Shown: positions 1 to 9,462, numbered from the stretch's first letter. The stretch is DNA of 42,887 nt from Terrimicrobiaceae bacterium (GCA_021463905.1 JAJTZA010000037.1:1-42887); one strand, 5' to 3'. The notes: generated by a model from the letters alone, not told the origin. Numbers and translations are program-made.

Positions 1-100
1 GTTCAATCGAAAGGTTTTCCAAACTGAATTACAGACCAGGCTGTCGTCGAGGCGTCGTGGGGTGCCGCAGAAAGGCTTTTCAGGCAATGCAATGGACAGA

Positions 101-177
<77 letters not shown>

Positions 178-335
178 ATCAGATTGGTAAAATTAGCTGA
201 CGGGTTCGGAAACGCAAGAAAAAAGATGGAGAAAAAAATTCTTTATTCCGGTGCGCAGGCAATTTTGCTCTGCGTCAGCGGGTGCCGCGTCGCGATTTGG
301 GGCGGGCGGGTTCTTATCTGCGTCCGTCGGGTGCG

Positions 336-620
336 CTACGCCAGATCAATTTTGTCGCCGTCCTTGAGGGTGACGATCGCCTTTTTCCAATGCGGTCGGC
401 GGCCAAAGCTGGCGGTGCGTTCGCGCTTTTTCTTTCCGGCATAGTTGGCGGTATTGACGCCGATGACGGTCTTCTTGAAAAGCCGTTCGATGGCATCCTT
501 GATCTCCAGCTTGTTTGCCTTGGGGCTGACACGAAAGACGTAGCTGTTGTCTTTTTCGGAAAGGAGCGTCGCTTTTTCCGTGAGCAGAATGGTTTGGATG
601 TGGTCGAAGGCGGTATTCAT
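336..620 (-). CDS. rplW: 50S ribosomal protein L23
   Basis: 94 aa; ILLTEKATLLSEKDNSYVFRVSPKANKLEIKDAIERLFKKTVIGVNTANYAGKKKR is typical L23; overlaps rplD by 4 nt. Confidence 0.96.
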   Translation of the reverse strand: MNTAFDHIQTILLTEKATLLSEKDNSYVFRVSPKANKLEIKDAIERLFKKTVIGVNTANYAGKKKRERTASFGRRPHWKKAIVTLKDGDKIDLA

Positions 621-1237
621 TTGGCGGCAAGGCGTTCAGAGATGGTCACGAGGGCATCCTGGGTGAGGATGATTTTATCGAAAGCCAGCAACTGCTCGGT
701 ATTCACGTCCTGCGCCCGGGCGAGTTGTGCGGAACCGACGTTGCGGGCTGCCAGACAGGTATTTTCGTCGAATGCGTTCGAGACCACCAGCACGTTGCGG
801 GCCTCACCGGCTGTTTTTTCCAGCAGTTCCAAAAATTGGCGGGTCTTCGGCTCGGCCACCACAAAACTCTCAACCGTCAGAACATCCCCGGCCAGCGTCC
901 TTTCGCTGAGTGCCTTGCGGAAGGCCAGTACCCGCACTTTCTTGGGGACGTTTTTCGCGTAGCTGCGCGGCTTGGGGCCAAAGGCGACACCGCCTCCTGT
1001 CCAAACGGGAGAGCTTTTGTAGCCCGCTCGGGCGCGTCCCGTGCCCTTCTGTCTCCAGGGTTTGGCACCGGTGAACGCGACTTCCGCCTTGGTCTTGGTG
1101 TTGGCCGTTCCGCTGCGGCGATTGGCCTGCAGGGCGACGACGGCATCATGGACGGCCTGGCGTCCGCGACGCGATTCCGTGATCAGCTCAATATTCGCCT
1201 TGCGGGCGGCTTCTTCTGTAAAAGGTGTTGCACTCAT
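617..1237 (-). CDS. rplD: 50S ribosomal protein L4
   Basis: 206 aa; RQAVHDAVVALQANRRSGTANTKTKAEVAFTGAKPWRQKGTGRARAG is the L4 signature. Confidence 0.97.
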   Translation of the reverse strand: MSATPFTEEAARKANIELITESRRGRQAVHDAVVALQANRRSGTANTKTKAEVAFTGAKPWRQKGTGRARAGYKSSPVWTGGGVAFGPKPRSYAKNVPKKVRVLAFRKALSERTLAGDVLTVESFVVAEPKTRQFLELLEKTAGEARNVLVVSNAFDENTCLAARNVGSAQLARAQDVNTEQLLAFDKIILTQDALVTISERLAAK

Positions 1238-1399
1238 GGTCTGATGATCGTTTTCTCGGTTTGGCCTCCACTCTCGCGTCCCGCCAAGGCCGGGAGCCTG
1301 GCCTGAGCCATGCCCCGCGCGAACCCCATCAGGGTTCCTCGAAAAAGAAGTGCCACTTTACCGGCAGTCTCACCGCTGACAAGCGAAAAAGCAGAAAAA

Positions 1400-1429
1400 T
1401 TTTTTGTGCGGAGTGATTTTTTTGTGCGG
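1400..1429. repeat. 12-bp perfect direct repeat TTTTTTGTGCGG (1400-1411 and 1418-1429)
   Basis: Two copies 18 bp apart, between the glcD-like stop and rplD leader. Confidence 0.6.
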
Positions 1430-1437
1430 GCGATCGG

Positions 1438-2841
1438 TCAGACGAATTTTCCGGGATTGAGGGTTCCGAGGGGGTCGAGGGCATGTTTGACGCGGGCGTG
1501 CAATGTGCGCGTGGCCGGGGTGAGGGCGGCTTCCCACCAGCGCATTTTGGCCAGGCCGACGCCATGCTCGCCGGTGATGGCTCCGCCCCATGCCAAAATC
1601 TGCGCAAACAATTCGTCCAGCGCGCGGTCGGCGCGCGTTCGGATGGCGGGATTTTCGTAGTCGCCGACCATGATGTTCACGTGGATGTTGCCATCACCGG
1701 CATGTCCAAAACAGGCCACGGGGAATCCGGTGGATTTTTGCAGGCGTCCCGCGAATCGCGTGAGGTCCACCAGACGTCCGCGGGGCACGACCACATCCTC
1801 GTTGAGCTTTCGCAGACCGGTGGCCTTGAGGGATTCAGAAAAAGCCCGGCGCAGCCCCCACAGGGCCTCGCAATCGCGCGGAGTGGTTGCGACTGTCACC
1901 CGGGTTGCAGCCGCCCCTTTCAAGAGCGCCGACAGTGCCCGCGCCTCGGATTTCACGCTGGCCGGCTGGCCGTCCACCTCGAGGAGAAGATGCGCGGCAC
2001 CGGGCGGGAAACCCGCTCCGGGCCGGTAGGCGCGCGCCGCGTCCAGGGTGAACCGGTCGGCCACCTCGAGCGCGGCCGGGAGAAATCCCGCCGCGAAGAC
2101 CTTCCCAATCGCGCGCGCGGCTGCGGGCATGTCGCGAAAACCGGCCGAGAGGACAGCCCGGGCAGGCGGATGCGGCAGCAGCCGCAGCGTCGCCTCGGTG
2201 ACCACCCCCAACAACCCCTCCGACCCCGTGAACAGACCCACAAAATCGAAACCGGTTTTGTTTTTGTGGGTGCGTCCCCCGCAGCGGACAATCGAACCGT
2301 CCGGCAACACAACCTCAAGCCCAAGGATGTAATGACGGGTCACTCCGTATTTCAGACATTTCGGACCGCCGGCGTTGGTCGCGATATTTCCTCCGATGCT
2401 GCAGTCATTCAGGCTGGCGGGATCCGGCGGATAAAAGAGCCCCTTTTCCCTGACGGCCCGCTGCAAGTCTCCGGTTATAACCCCCGGCCCGACAACGGCC
2501 ACAAAATCAGGTACCGAAATCTCGCGGATCCGGTTCATGCGCATGGTCGAGAGGACGATTCCGCCCTGCACCGGCACACACCCTCCCACATAGCCAAAGC
2601 CCGCTCCCCGCGGAGTCACGGGCACCCCCCAACGCGCCGCCAACCGAAAAACAGCGGCAACTTCTTCCGCAGTCTTCGGCAATACCGCCGCCACAGGCCT
2701 GCCCACCGCAAACCACTTGTCCCCAGCAAAGGCCGCAAGCTTTTCTGGATCCGTGATGACCGCTTTCTCTCCACAAATCGCCACCAGTGCCTGGCGACGG
2801 CTGGCGGAGAGCGTGTTGTGTTTTGTTGTCAGTTTCGTCAT
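1438..2841 (-). CDS. FAD-linked oxidase, GlcD/D-lactate dehydrogenase family
   Basis: 467 aa from MTKLTTKHNT. FAD_binding_4 motif (VTPRGAGFGYVGG...), SIGGNIATNAGGPKCLKYG, and C-terminal FGHAGDGNIHVNI...GAITGEHGVGLAKMRW. The longer 728-aa ORF is an upstream frame extension. Confidence 0.92.
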   Translation of the reverse strand: MTKLTTKHNTLSASRRQALVAICGEKAVITDPEKLAAFAGDKWFAVGRPVAAVLPKTAEEVAAVFRLAARWGVPVTPRGAGFGYVGGCVPVQGGIVLSTMRMNRIREISVPDFVAVVGPGVITGDLQRAVREKGLFYPPDPASLNDCSIGGNIATNAGGPKCLKYGVTRHYILGLEVVLPDGSIVRCGGRTHKNKTGFDFVGLFTGSEGLLGVVTEATLRLLPHPPARAVLSAGFRDMPAAARAIGKVFAAGFLPAALEVADRFTLDAARAYRPGAGFPPGAAHLLLEVDGQPASVKSEARALSALLKGAAATRVTVATTPRDCEALWGLRRAFSESLKATGLRKLNEDVVVPRGRLVDLTRFAGRLQKSTGFPVACFGHAGDGNIHVNIMVGDYENPAIRTRADRALDELFAQILAWGGAITGEHGVGLAKMRWWEAALTPATRTLHARVKHALDPLGTLNPGKFV

Positions 2842-2869
2842 CCGATATTTTTTCAGACCAGGCAGCCCT

Positions 2870-4006
2870 TCATAACATGCTGGCAATTCCCTTCGTGTTC
2901 GCCTTGACGGGCTGGATATTCCACAGGATAAACCCGCCACGGCCACGCGGTTGCGTGGATTTTTCGATGCGCAGTTGGGTGGTGATTTCCGAGGCAGGCC
3001 AGCCGTGGGATCCCATGCGATCCACGGCAATGCCGGGAAGGATCGGCACCCCACGCGGATTGGCTTCCGGGCCGCGCCACCAGCGAAGCAGCCGCGAGAA
3101 GCTCTGCGGCCCGCCTTCCTTCCAGTAAAGCTGCGGGGCGAGGTAATCCACCGCACCCTCGCGCATCCACTGCACCGGGTCGCTGAAAAGCTGGCCGTAT
3201 TGGTCCACGCCCGCCTTGATTCCTTCGGGAATCCCGGGCCGGTAAATCCCAAACGGACTGACACCAAAAACCGCTCCGGGCCGTGTTGCCCGCACGGTCT
3301 GGCCCGCGCGGCGAATGAGCGAGCTGACGTTCTCGCGCCGCCATGCGGGCTTGTCCAGCTTCCCGCCGCCCGCGCGGTAAGCCGCATAGGTTTTGTCGTC
3401 CGGGAAATTCGGCAGGCTCCCCTTTTCTGGTGGGTAGGGGTAGAAATAGTCGTCAAAGTGCACGCCTGCGAGATCGTAGCGGGTGAGCAAGTCCCGGATG
3501 ACCGCGAGGATGTGGTCTTGTACGGGGCGTGCACCGGGATCCATCCAGAGAACATTGCCGATACGATGTGCGTATTGCGGGTAGCGGTGGCTGATGTGAT
3601 TCGGGGTGCGCGGCTGAGAGGCATTGGCGGCGGCGCGGTAGGGGTTCAGCCAGGCATGGACGCCGATCCCGCGCTTGCGGGCCTCTGCAATGCAGAAGGC
3701 CAGCGGGTCGAAGCCCGGCGCGACGCCCTGGCGACCGCTCAGATACCGGCTCCAGGGTTCGAGGCGTGAATCGTACAGTGCGTCGCTCTCCGGACGCGCC
3801 TGAAAAAAAATCGCGTTGAGGCGGGCCCGTTCCGCCGCGTTGAGGATTCCGACGATCTGCGCCTTCTGCTCTGCGGCAGAAAGTCCCGGCTTGCTGGGAA
3901 AATTGATATTGTGAACTGTGGCCACCCAGGCTCCCCGCATGTCTGCGGAGGCTCCGCCCGAGGCCAGTGCCATGATACTCATGCCTGCCAGGATCGTACG
4001 CTTCAT
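2870..4006 (-). CDS. Secreted glycosyl-hydrolase-like 10 (GHL10/DUF187) family protein
   Basis: Signal peptide MKRTILAGMSIMALASGGASA, then RGAWVATVHNINFPS...LNAIFFQARPESDALY...GVHAWLNPYRA...DYFYPYP, typical of GHL10. Confidence 0.85.
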   Translation of the reverse strand: MKRTILAGMSIMALASGGASADMRGAWVATVHNINFPSKPGLSAAEQKAQIVGILNAAERARLNAIFFQARPESDALYDSRLEPWSRYLSGRQGVAPGFDPLAFCIAEARKRGIGVHAWLNPYRAAANASQPRTPNHISHRYPQYAHRIGNVLWMDPGARPVQDHILAVIRDLLTRYDLAGVHFDDYFYPYPPEKGSLPNFPDDKTYAAYRAGGGKLDKPAWRRENVSSLIRRAGQTVRATRPGAVFGVSPFGIYRPGIPEGIKAGVDQYGQLFSDPVQWMREGAVDYLAPQLYWKEGGPQSFSRLLRWWRGPEANPRGVPILPGIAVDRMGSHGWPASEITTQLRIEKSTQPRGRGGFILWNIQPVKANTKGIASML

Positions 4007-4020
4007 TGGAAAAATCCGGA

Positions 4021-4446
4021 TCAAGGAGCTGCCTCCTCGGGGAGCGTCATCACCCCCACCTTGGAAATCGCAACCCGCTTGAGAATGTCCATTACATCAA
4101 TAAAACGCTGTACCGGGAGTTCCTTGTCGGGCCGCACCACGATGGCCAGATCGGGGTTGGCGGACTTGAGAGCCGCGAGCGTATCCTGCAATTCCGTGGC
4201 CGTGTAGGTGCGCCCTTCCATTCGCAAGTCCCCTGAGCGGATCACTTCAATCGTCCGCACCTCGGAGGAGGTCGCGGTTGGGGGCTTGGCGGTGCCGCTG
4301 GTTGGAACGACAAGGTCCATGCGGTTTTCGATCAGCGGCGTGGTGATCATAAAAATGATCAGCAGCACAAAGGCGAGATCGAGCAAGGGGGTGACATTCA
4401 ACTCGGCGAGGGTGCTCAGCGGTGTGCGGCTCGAAAATCGTCTCAT
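4021..4446 (-). CDS. Biopolymer transporter ExbD/TolR family protein (third of cluster)
   Basis: 141 aa; LAELNVTPLLDLAFVLLIIFMITTPLIE TM motif; ATGA overlap with upstream TolQ-like gene. Confidence 0.92.
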   Translation of the reverse strand: MRRFSSRTPLSTLAELNVTPLLDLAFVLLIIFMITTPLIENRMDLVVPTSGTAKPPTATSSEVRTIEVIRSGDLRMEGRTYTATELQDTLAALKSANPDLAIVVRPDKELPVQRFIDVMDILKRVAISKVGVMTLPEEAAP

Positions 4447-5195
4447 GACACAGGATGGCCGGATGAGTGGCCGTGCTCGACATATCGGTGCTCGATTTCC
4501 GAAGACAATTCTGCGGCAAAGTTTTCCGACTGGACAATTTCCTTGCGTACGCTGACCACGAGGAAATTGTAGCCGAACATGGCCGGGATGGCGACGAGCA
4601 GGCCCACCACGGTGGTGATGAGTGCGCCGGAGACGCCGGGGGCCATGGCGGCGAGATTGGGTGTTCCCGCCTTGGCTATGCCTCCGAATGCGTCCATGAC
4701 TCCCCAAACGGTGCCGAGCAGTCCAAGGAAGGGTGCGCCGCTGACCGCCGTCGAGAGGATGATCATCCGGGATTCGAGCTTGAGGCTTGCCTCGCCAATG
4801 GCCCGTTCCATGGCCGCTGTCACCGCCCGCATCTGCGTGGGGGAAACCCTGTCGGCGATCTCGAGCCTCGCGTGGAAGGTCTCGTCCACCTCACTCGAAC
4901 CCAGCATTTGAAAACACAGCTCGGCACACGCCGCCTCGTAGATTTCGTAGCGCGGCGAACCCTCAAACCGCGCTCCGGTCTCATACACGCGCAAGGGGGC
5001 CCGGTCCTGACGGAACAAGGCCGCAAACCGGTCTGACTGGCGCTTCGAGAAATTCAGGTAGCGGATTTTCGTGACCATGACCGACCAACTGAAGATCGAG
5101 CCGAGGAAGAGGGTGAGGAGGACGATTTTTCCCTCGGGAGTGGATTCGACAAACGCATAGACCAGTCCGCTCGCCAGCGGCAGAAATGCGTTCAC
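4443..5195 (-). CDS. MotA/TolQ/ExbB proton channel family protein
   Basis: 250 aa; AVSGAPFLGLLGTVWGVMDAFGGIA...LAAMAPGVSGALITTVVGLLVAIPAMFGYN. Confidence 0.93.
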   Translation of the reverse strand: MNAFLPLASGLVYAFVESTPEGKIVLLTLFLGSIFSWSVMVTKIRYLNFSKRQSDRFAALFRQDRAPLRVYETGARFEGSPRYEIYEAACAELCFQMLGSSEVDETFHARLEIADRVSPTQMRAVTAAMERAIGEASLKLESRMIILSTAVSGAPFLGLLGTVWGVMDAFGGIAKAGTPNLAAMAPGVSGALITTVVGLLVAIPAMFGYNFLVVSVRKEIVQSENFAAELSSEIEHRYVEHGHSSGHPVS

Positions 5196-5220
5196 GACAA
5201 CCGCCCCCGGCTCCGCGACA

Positions 5221-5643
5221 TCAACTGAACGTCAGATTTTTCACGCCGGCTGCCGCCGCCGCGTTGAGCACGTCCATGATGCGCTCGTGTTTGGTCTGAG
5301 GATCCGGGCGCAGAATCACCGGGTCCTTATCCCCAAATTTATCAATCGTCTCCTTGAGCCATGCGCGCAGCTCCGGCAATTCCTTGCTGGTGGGACTGTC
5401 ATAAACCCGGTTGTTCAACTGGACGCGCCCATCCGGGAGGATGTCAATGATGATCGGGGTCGAGGGAACATCGGCTCCCGGAGCCGATGAGCGTCCGCTC
5501 GGCAGGTTGATGTTCAACTCTTTCTCAATGATCTGCGAGCCTGCCGCCGCCATGAAAAACAGCAGCAGCACAAAGACGACGTCCACCATCGGCGCAATTT
5601 GAAAGCCGATGTCTCCCTCACCTGACATGTTGCCGCTGGCCAT
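5221..5643 (-). CDS. Biopolymer transporter ExbD/TolR family protein (second)
   Basis: 140 aa; FQIAPMVDVVFVLLLFFMAAAGSQIIEKELNINLPSG. Confidence 0.92.
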   Translation of the reverse strand: MASGNMSGEGDIGFQIAPMVDVVFVLLLFFMAAAGSQIIEKELNINLPSGRSSAPGADVPSTPIIIDILPDGRVQLNNRVYDSPTSKELPELRAWLKETIDKFGDKDPVILRPDPQTKHERIMDVLNAAAAAGVKNLTFS

Positions 5644-5667
5644 ATGTTTTCTCCGCTGATTTTTAGG

Positions 5668-6159
5668 TTATGTGGAGGCGTGTTGCTCCTCTTTGTCCAC
5701 CACAGAAAAAGTCACATTTCCGATGCCCGCGCGTCCAATGACCTCCAGCAGCGAGCGCAGGTATTCATAACGCACTTCGCGGTCGGCGCGGACGACCACG
5801 CGCATCATCGGGTTGACCTTCACCTTGCCGTCGAGCATGGCGATCAGGTCCGCCGGGCTGGGATACTCGCGTTGATCCACCTCGATGGTGGTCACATTAT
5901 TGATCGCATTGTAGGCGATGTTGATAATGATCTGACCCTCGTTTTTTTTGGCTTCCTTGGCGTCCTTGGCCACCGGGAGGTTGATCGTTTTGTTGGATTG
6001 CAAAACCTCGGTCGAGCTGATGGACATGAAGAACACCAGCAGGACCAGCAAAATATCAATCATGGGAGCGATCTGAAATTCCGGCTCGACCTCATCGTCC
6101 GCTTGTTTGCGGTGACGCCGCTTGCGGGACTCGGTTTCAGCGGTGGCTGCGTCGGTCAT
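5668..6159 (-). CDS. Biopolymer transporter ExbD/TolR family protein (first)
   Basis: 163 aa; EFQIAPMIDILLVLLVFFMSISSTEVLQSNKTINLPVA. Confidence 0.92.
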   Translation of the reverse strand: MTDAATAETESRKRRHRKQADDEVEPEFQIAPMIDILLVLLVFFMSISSTEVLQSNKTINLPVAKDAKEAKKNEGQIIINIAYNAINNVTTIEVDQREYPSPADLIAMLDGKVKVNPMMRVVVRADREVRYEYLRSLLEVIGRAGIGNVTFSVVDKEEQHAST

Positions 6160-6189
6160 GGTGGAGAAGCGTCCGCCCGTGGGTCGGGG

Positions 6190-7098
6190 TCAGGCCCAAT
6201 CGAGGGTTGTGCCGCAGTGTGGGCAGGGGTTCATGCCGGGCTGGATGGCGCCGTTGCAGGTCGGGCAGTTGGTGGTGAGAGCCTTCGAGACTTTGTGCGA
6301 GGAGCTGGCACCCGGAACTGCGCCGCCCGCACCAGGCTGGAAGGTTTCCCCAATCTGCAGGCCCGAAAGTTCCGCAAAGGGGATGTCCTCGATGAGCCGC
6401 TTGAGTTTTTCATCGGCTTTCACAAAGACGATGGTCGCCCGGTTGCGGAAGTAGTAATAGAAGACGAATGCGGGAATGGCGATGAAGAGACCGCTGGCCG
6501 TCGCCGTGAGCACTTCTCCGATTCGCAGAGCCAGTGCGCGGGGGTCGGAAACGCCGCTCGATCCCAGGACGGCAAATGCGCCCATCATTCCAATAACCGT
6601 TCCCAACAGACCGATCATGGGGGCGATAACGCCGATGACCGACAAGTAGCTGTTTTTGGTTTTGAGGTAGGTGGCCTCGCGCTGGCCTCCATCCTCGAGA
6701 GCGATCTCGACGGCTTCCTTGCCCCGGCCAATGCGTTCGAGTGCGCTCTGCAGGACTTTGGCGGCGTAGGCCTTGTTGGCGCGGCAGATTTCCCATGCCT
6801 CCTGGTAGTTGCCCGCCGCGATGTTGTCGCGCAGCGATCCCACCAGCGCCTGAGGAGCCAGCGCCTCGTCGCGCAGGATCAAAAAGAGCTGGATGATGAA
6901 GGTCACCATCGCGGTGGAGGTTCCGAAAATACACACCCAGATGAGCATGATCAGCGGACCACCCTCCATGATCATCTGGAGCATGCTGTGGTCCTTGGCC
7001 GGCTCATCGGCGGCGGATGCGGCAGGGATGAATGACAGGAAGGCAAGGATTGCCAAGGTGGAGAGGATGGGGAGCAGGATGGCTTTGCGTTTGTTCAT
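6190..7098 (-). CDS. MotA/TolQ/ExbB proton channel protein with C-terminal zinc ribbon
   Basis: 302 aa; signal-like N-terminus; VIAPMIGLLGTVIGMMGAFAVL; C-terminal NCPTCNGAIQPGMNPCPHCGTTLDWA. Confidence 0.92.
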   Translation of the reverse strand: MNKRKAILLPILSTLAILAFLSFIPAASAADEPAKDHSMLQMIMEGGPLIMLIWVCIFGTSTAMVTFIIQLFLILRDEALAPQALVGSLRDNIAAGNYQEAWEICRANKAYAAKVLQSALERIGRGKEAVEIALEDGGQREATYLKTKNSYLSVIGVIAPMIGLLGTVIGMMGAFAVLGSSGVSDPRALALRIGEVLTATASGLFIAIPAFVFYYYFRNRATIVFVKADEKLKRLIEDIPFAELSGLQIGETFQPGAGGAVPGASSSHKVSKALTTNCPTCNGAIQPGMNPCPHCGTTLDWA

Positions 7099-7143
7099 GA
7101 GTGTGTGAGCGTAGTGAATTTTCTATAAAAATCAAGCGGGGGC

Positions 7144-7905
7144 TTACGGGACAACAACATTTTTTTCTTTGGTCAGGGCGGTGGCGCGTTCGCGCGCCCG
7201 GGCGACCACGACGGGATCCTCATAAAAGACTGTCACGGCCAGCATGTAGTCATCGAGGGCTTCGGGGAGTTTTCCCTGGCTCTCGAGGACGCGCCCCATC
7301 AGGTAGAGAGCCTTGCCGTATTCCGCGCTTTTTCCGGATTCCGCCAGGAGTGTCTTGCGGGCCTCCGCGACGACGGACTCGAGTTTGGCGGAGGCGCCCG
7401 CAAAATCCTTTTTTTCGACTGCGAGTTGCGCGAGGCCGATTGCCGCCAGTCCGGAAGCGGAGGGGTACGCGGTTTGAAAGCTCTGGAAGGCGGCCTCGGC
7501 GCCGGACGTGTCGCCTGCGGCGAGTTTCACCTCGCCGAGGAGTGCCGAGGCGCGCAGAACCCACGGCGCAGGCAGACCCTGAAAGTTTTTCACCAGGGGT
7601 TCGAGCCATTTGAGGGTACCGGGAGCGTCGCCTTCTTTCCAGCGTTCAATGGCCGAGTCAAATTCCTTGGGTGCGGGCATGGTGACAGCGCGCACCTGGC
7701 TGAGTGGGCGTGTGGACTCGACCGGACCGATTTTCAGCCGCACGTTGCCGTTGGAGACGCCAAGAACCTGGGCATCGAGGCTCTGGCCGTTGGACAGCGT
7801 GAGGATGTCCTGTGCCAGTGCGGAATCTGGCGTAAAAAACGACGCTGCCGCGAGAGCGGCTGCAACAACCCAAGGGGACGCGCTTGCTTTCATGGAAGTC
7901 CTCAT
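7144..7905 (-). CDS. Secreted tetratricopeptide-repeat protein
   Basis: 253 aa; signal peptide ending ALAQ; SPOR/TPR-like helical repeats; same strand and spacing as the ExbB/ExbD genes. Confidence 0.75.
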   Translation of the reverse strand: MRTSMKASASPWVVAAALAAASFFTPDSALAQDILTLSNGQSLDAQVLGVSNGNVRLKIGPVESTRPLSQVRAVTMPAPKEFDSAIERWKEGDAPGTLKWLEPLVKNFQGLPAPWVLRASALLGEVKLAAGDTSGAEAAFQSFQTAYPSASGLAAIGLAQLAVEKKDFAGASAKLESVVAEARKTLLAESGKSAEYGKALYLMGRVLESQGKLPEALDDYMLAVTVFYEDPVVVARARERATALTKEKNVVVP

Positions 7906-7944
7906 TTATCAGATTTTCCTCACGAAGCAACAATTTCGCAACCC

Positions 7945-9462
7945 ATGTTTAATACCATCCGCAAAAACCAGAAGGGCCTCATGTTCATCATCGCGGTTCT
8001 TACCATCATCGCATTCGCCTGGCTTTACAACCCGGCAGACACCCAGGAACTCGGCACCAACGTCGCCGCACGGGTCTATGGCCGCACGATGACCCGGGCC
8101 GATATTGACCGGCTGGCGCGCCTCTACCCCGTCGCACTGGCTCTGGGACAGCTCGATTTGATCGGGAGCCTCGGGGGCGCAAGCGGGAATGAAAACAGCG
8201 ACCTCGGTGAGTTTGTGTGGAACCTCCTCGTGCTGCGCCATGAAGCGGCAGCACTGGGCATCGAGCCCACCACCGAGCAACTCGCCGGGAGGGTGCGCAA
8301 CCTGCCCGCCTTCCAGACCAACGGCACCTTCGATCCGCGGAAGTTTGAGAGCTTCACCCTCGAACAACTGGGGCCCCGCGGAATGACCAGCCTGCAGGTC
8401 GAGGAAATCATGCGCGACGCTTTCCTTTTCGACACGCTCCGCAGCATTGTCGGATCTCCCGCGTCGGTCAGCCCGGAGGAAAAAGCATCCGCCCTGCGTC
8501 ATTTCCAAAAGGCGGACATTCTCATCCTGCCATTTCCCGTCGCGCCAGCCCGCGACACCGTCAAAATCATTGAGGCGCAGGCCCGCGACTATTTCAACCG
8601 CAACACCGCGCGATTCACCGCACCGGCGACAGCCACCGTGGAATATGCGAAATTCTCGCTGCCGGAATCCGCCCGCAATACCCAGGGCCGCGAGCGCGTG
8701 GCCGCACTGCAAGAGCTGGCCGGACACGCGGCGGATTTTGTCGCGTCAAAACCTGACGATTTTGCGGCGGCGGCCAAACAGGCGGGTGCGGAGGCGGGCG
8801 TGGCCGGACCGTTTGATCGCCAGACTGGCCAGCAACCCGTCCAGCAATCCGCTCAGAACTCCTCGCCGCTGCCCGCCGCAATCACCCAGGCGGTGTTTTC
8901 GATGGCTGAGGATTCAACGATCAGCGACGTGATGCAAGTCGGTGACGCATTTTACGTGATCAAGGTCACGGCCCGCACGGCGGAGCGTCCGAAGGCCTTT
9001 GAGGAGGTGAAAGACGAGGCCTTTGCGCGGGTGCGTGAGATTGAGGCGGCAAGGCTCGTCCACCAGCAGGCGACGGAAGCGGTTGCGAAAATCCGTGCCA
9101 GCGTGCAATCGGGGGCTTCCCTGGCGGAAGCGGCAGCGGCGGCGGGGGTGGTCGCGCAGTCATTTGCGGGGGTGGATCCCGCGCAGCCGGAATTGCCGGA
9201 GAACTTTCGTCAGCTTGCGCAAGTGAGTGCGCTGCTCAATCCCGGTCAGGTCTCCAATCCGGTGCCGATGCTGCCCGACGGCTTTGCGTCTGTGGGCGTC
9301 GTCACACGCGCGCTCGATGCGCAAATCCCGGAAGGAGCCGACCTCGATGCCCGCCTCCTCGAGAACAACCAGAACCTTCTTTTCGCAGTCTGGCTCGACG
9401 CACAACGCGCGGCGGCAGACATTGTCCTGCCCCGCCGTGGCGGTGGCAGCGCCAACCGCTAA
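7945..9462 (+). CDS. PpiD/SurA-like periplasmic folding factor (peptidyl-prolyl isomerase-like)
   Basis: 505 aa from MFNTIRKNQKGLMFIIAVLTIIAFAWLY (N-terminal anchor); SurA_N-like helices and PpiC-like segment. Confidence 0.8.
   Translation: MFNTIRKNQKGLMFIIAVLTIIAFAWLYNPADTQELGTNVAARVYGRTMTRADIDRLARLYPVALALGQLDLIGSLGGASGNENSDLGEFVWNLLVLRHEAAALGIEPTTEQLAGRVRNLPAFQTNGTFDPRKFESFTLEQLGPRGMTSLQVEEIMRDAFLFDTLRSIVGSPASVSPEEKASALRHFQKADILILPFPVAPARDTVKIIEAQARDYFNRNTARFTAPATATVEYAKFSLPESARNTQGRERVAALQELAGHAADFVASKPDDFAAAAKQAGAEAGVAGPFDRQTGQQPVQQSAQNSSPLPAAITQAVFSMAEDSTISDVMQVGDAFYVIKVTARTAERPKAFEEVKDEAFARVREIEAARLVHQQATEAVAKIRASVQSGASLAEAAAAAGVVAQSFAGVDPAQPELPENFRQLAQVSALLNPGQVSNPVPMLPDGFASVGVVTRALDAQIPEGADLDARLLENNQNLLFAVWLDAQRAAADIVLPRRGGGSANR

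Noticed and set aside
1483-2907. 474-aa plus-strand ORF opposite the FAD oxidase
   Set aside because: Antisense shadow of a confident FAD-linked oxidase; no protein-like motifs.
2842-3624. N-terminal extension of the 728-aa oxidase ORF
   Set aside because: Overlaps the GHL10 gene in another frame; FAD oxidase homology starts at 2841.
5644-7035. 463-aa plus-strand ORF across the ExbB/ExbD genes
   Set aside because: Antisense to well-supported ExbB/ExbD genes; His/Asp-rich shadow translation.
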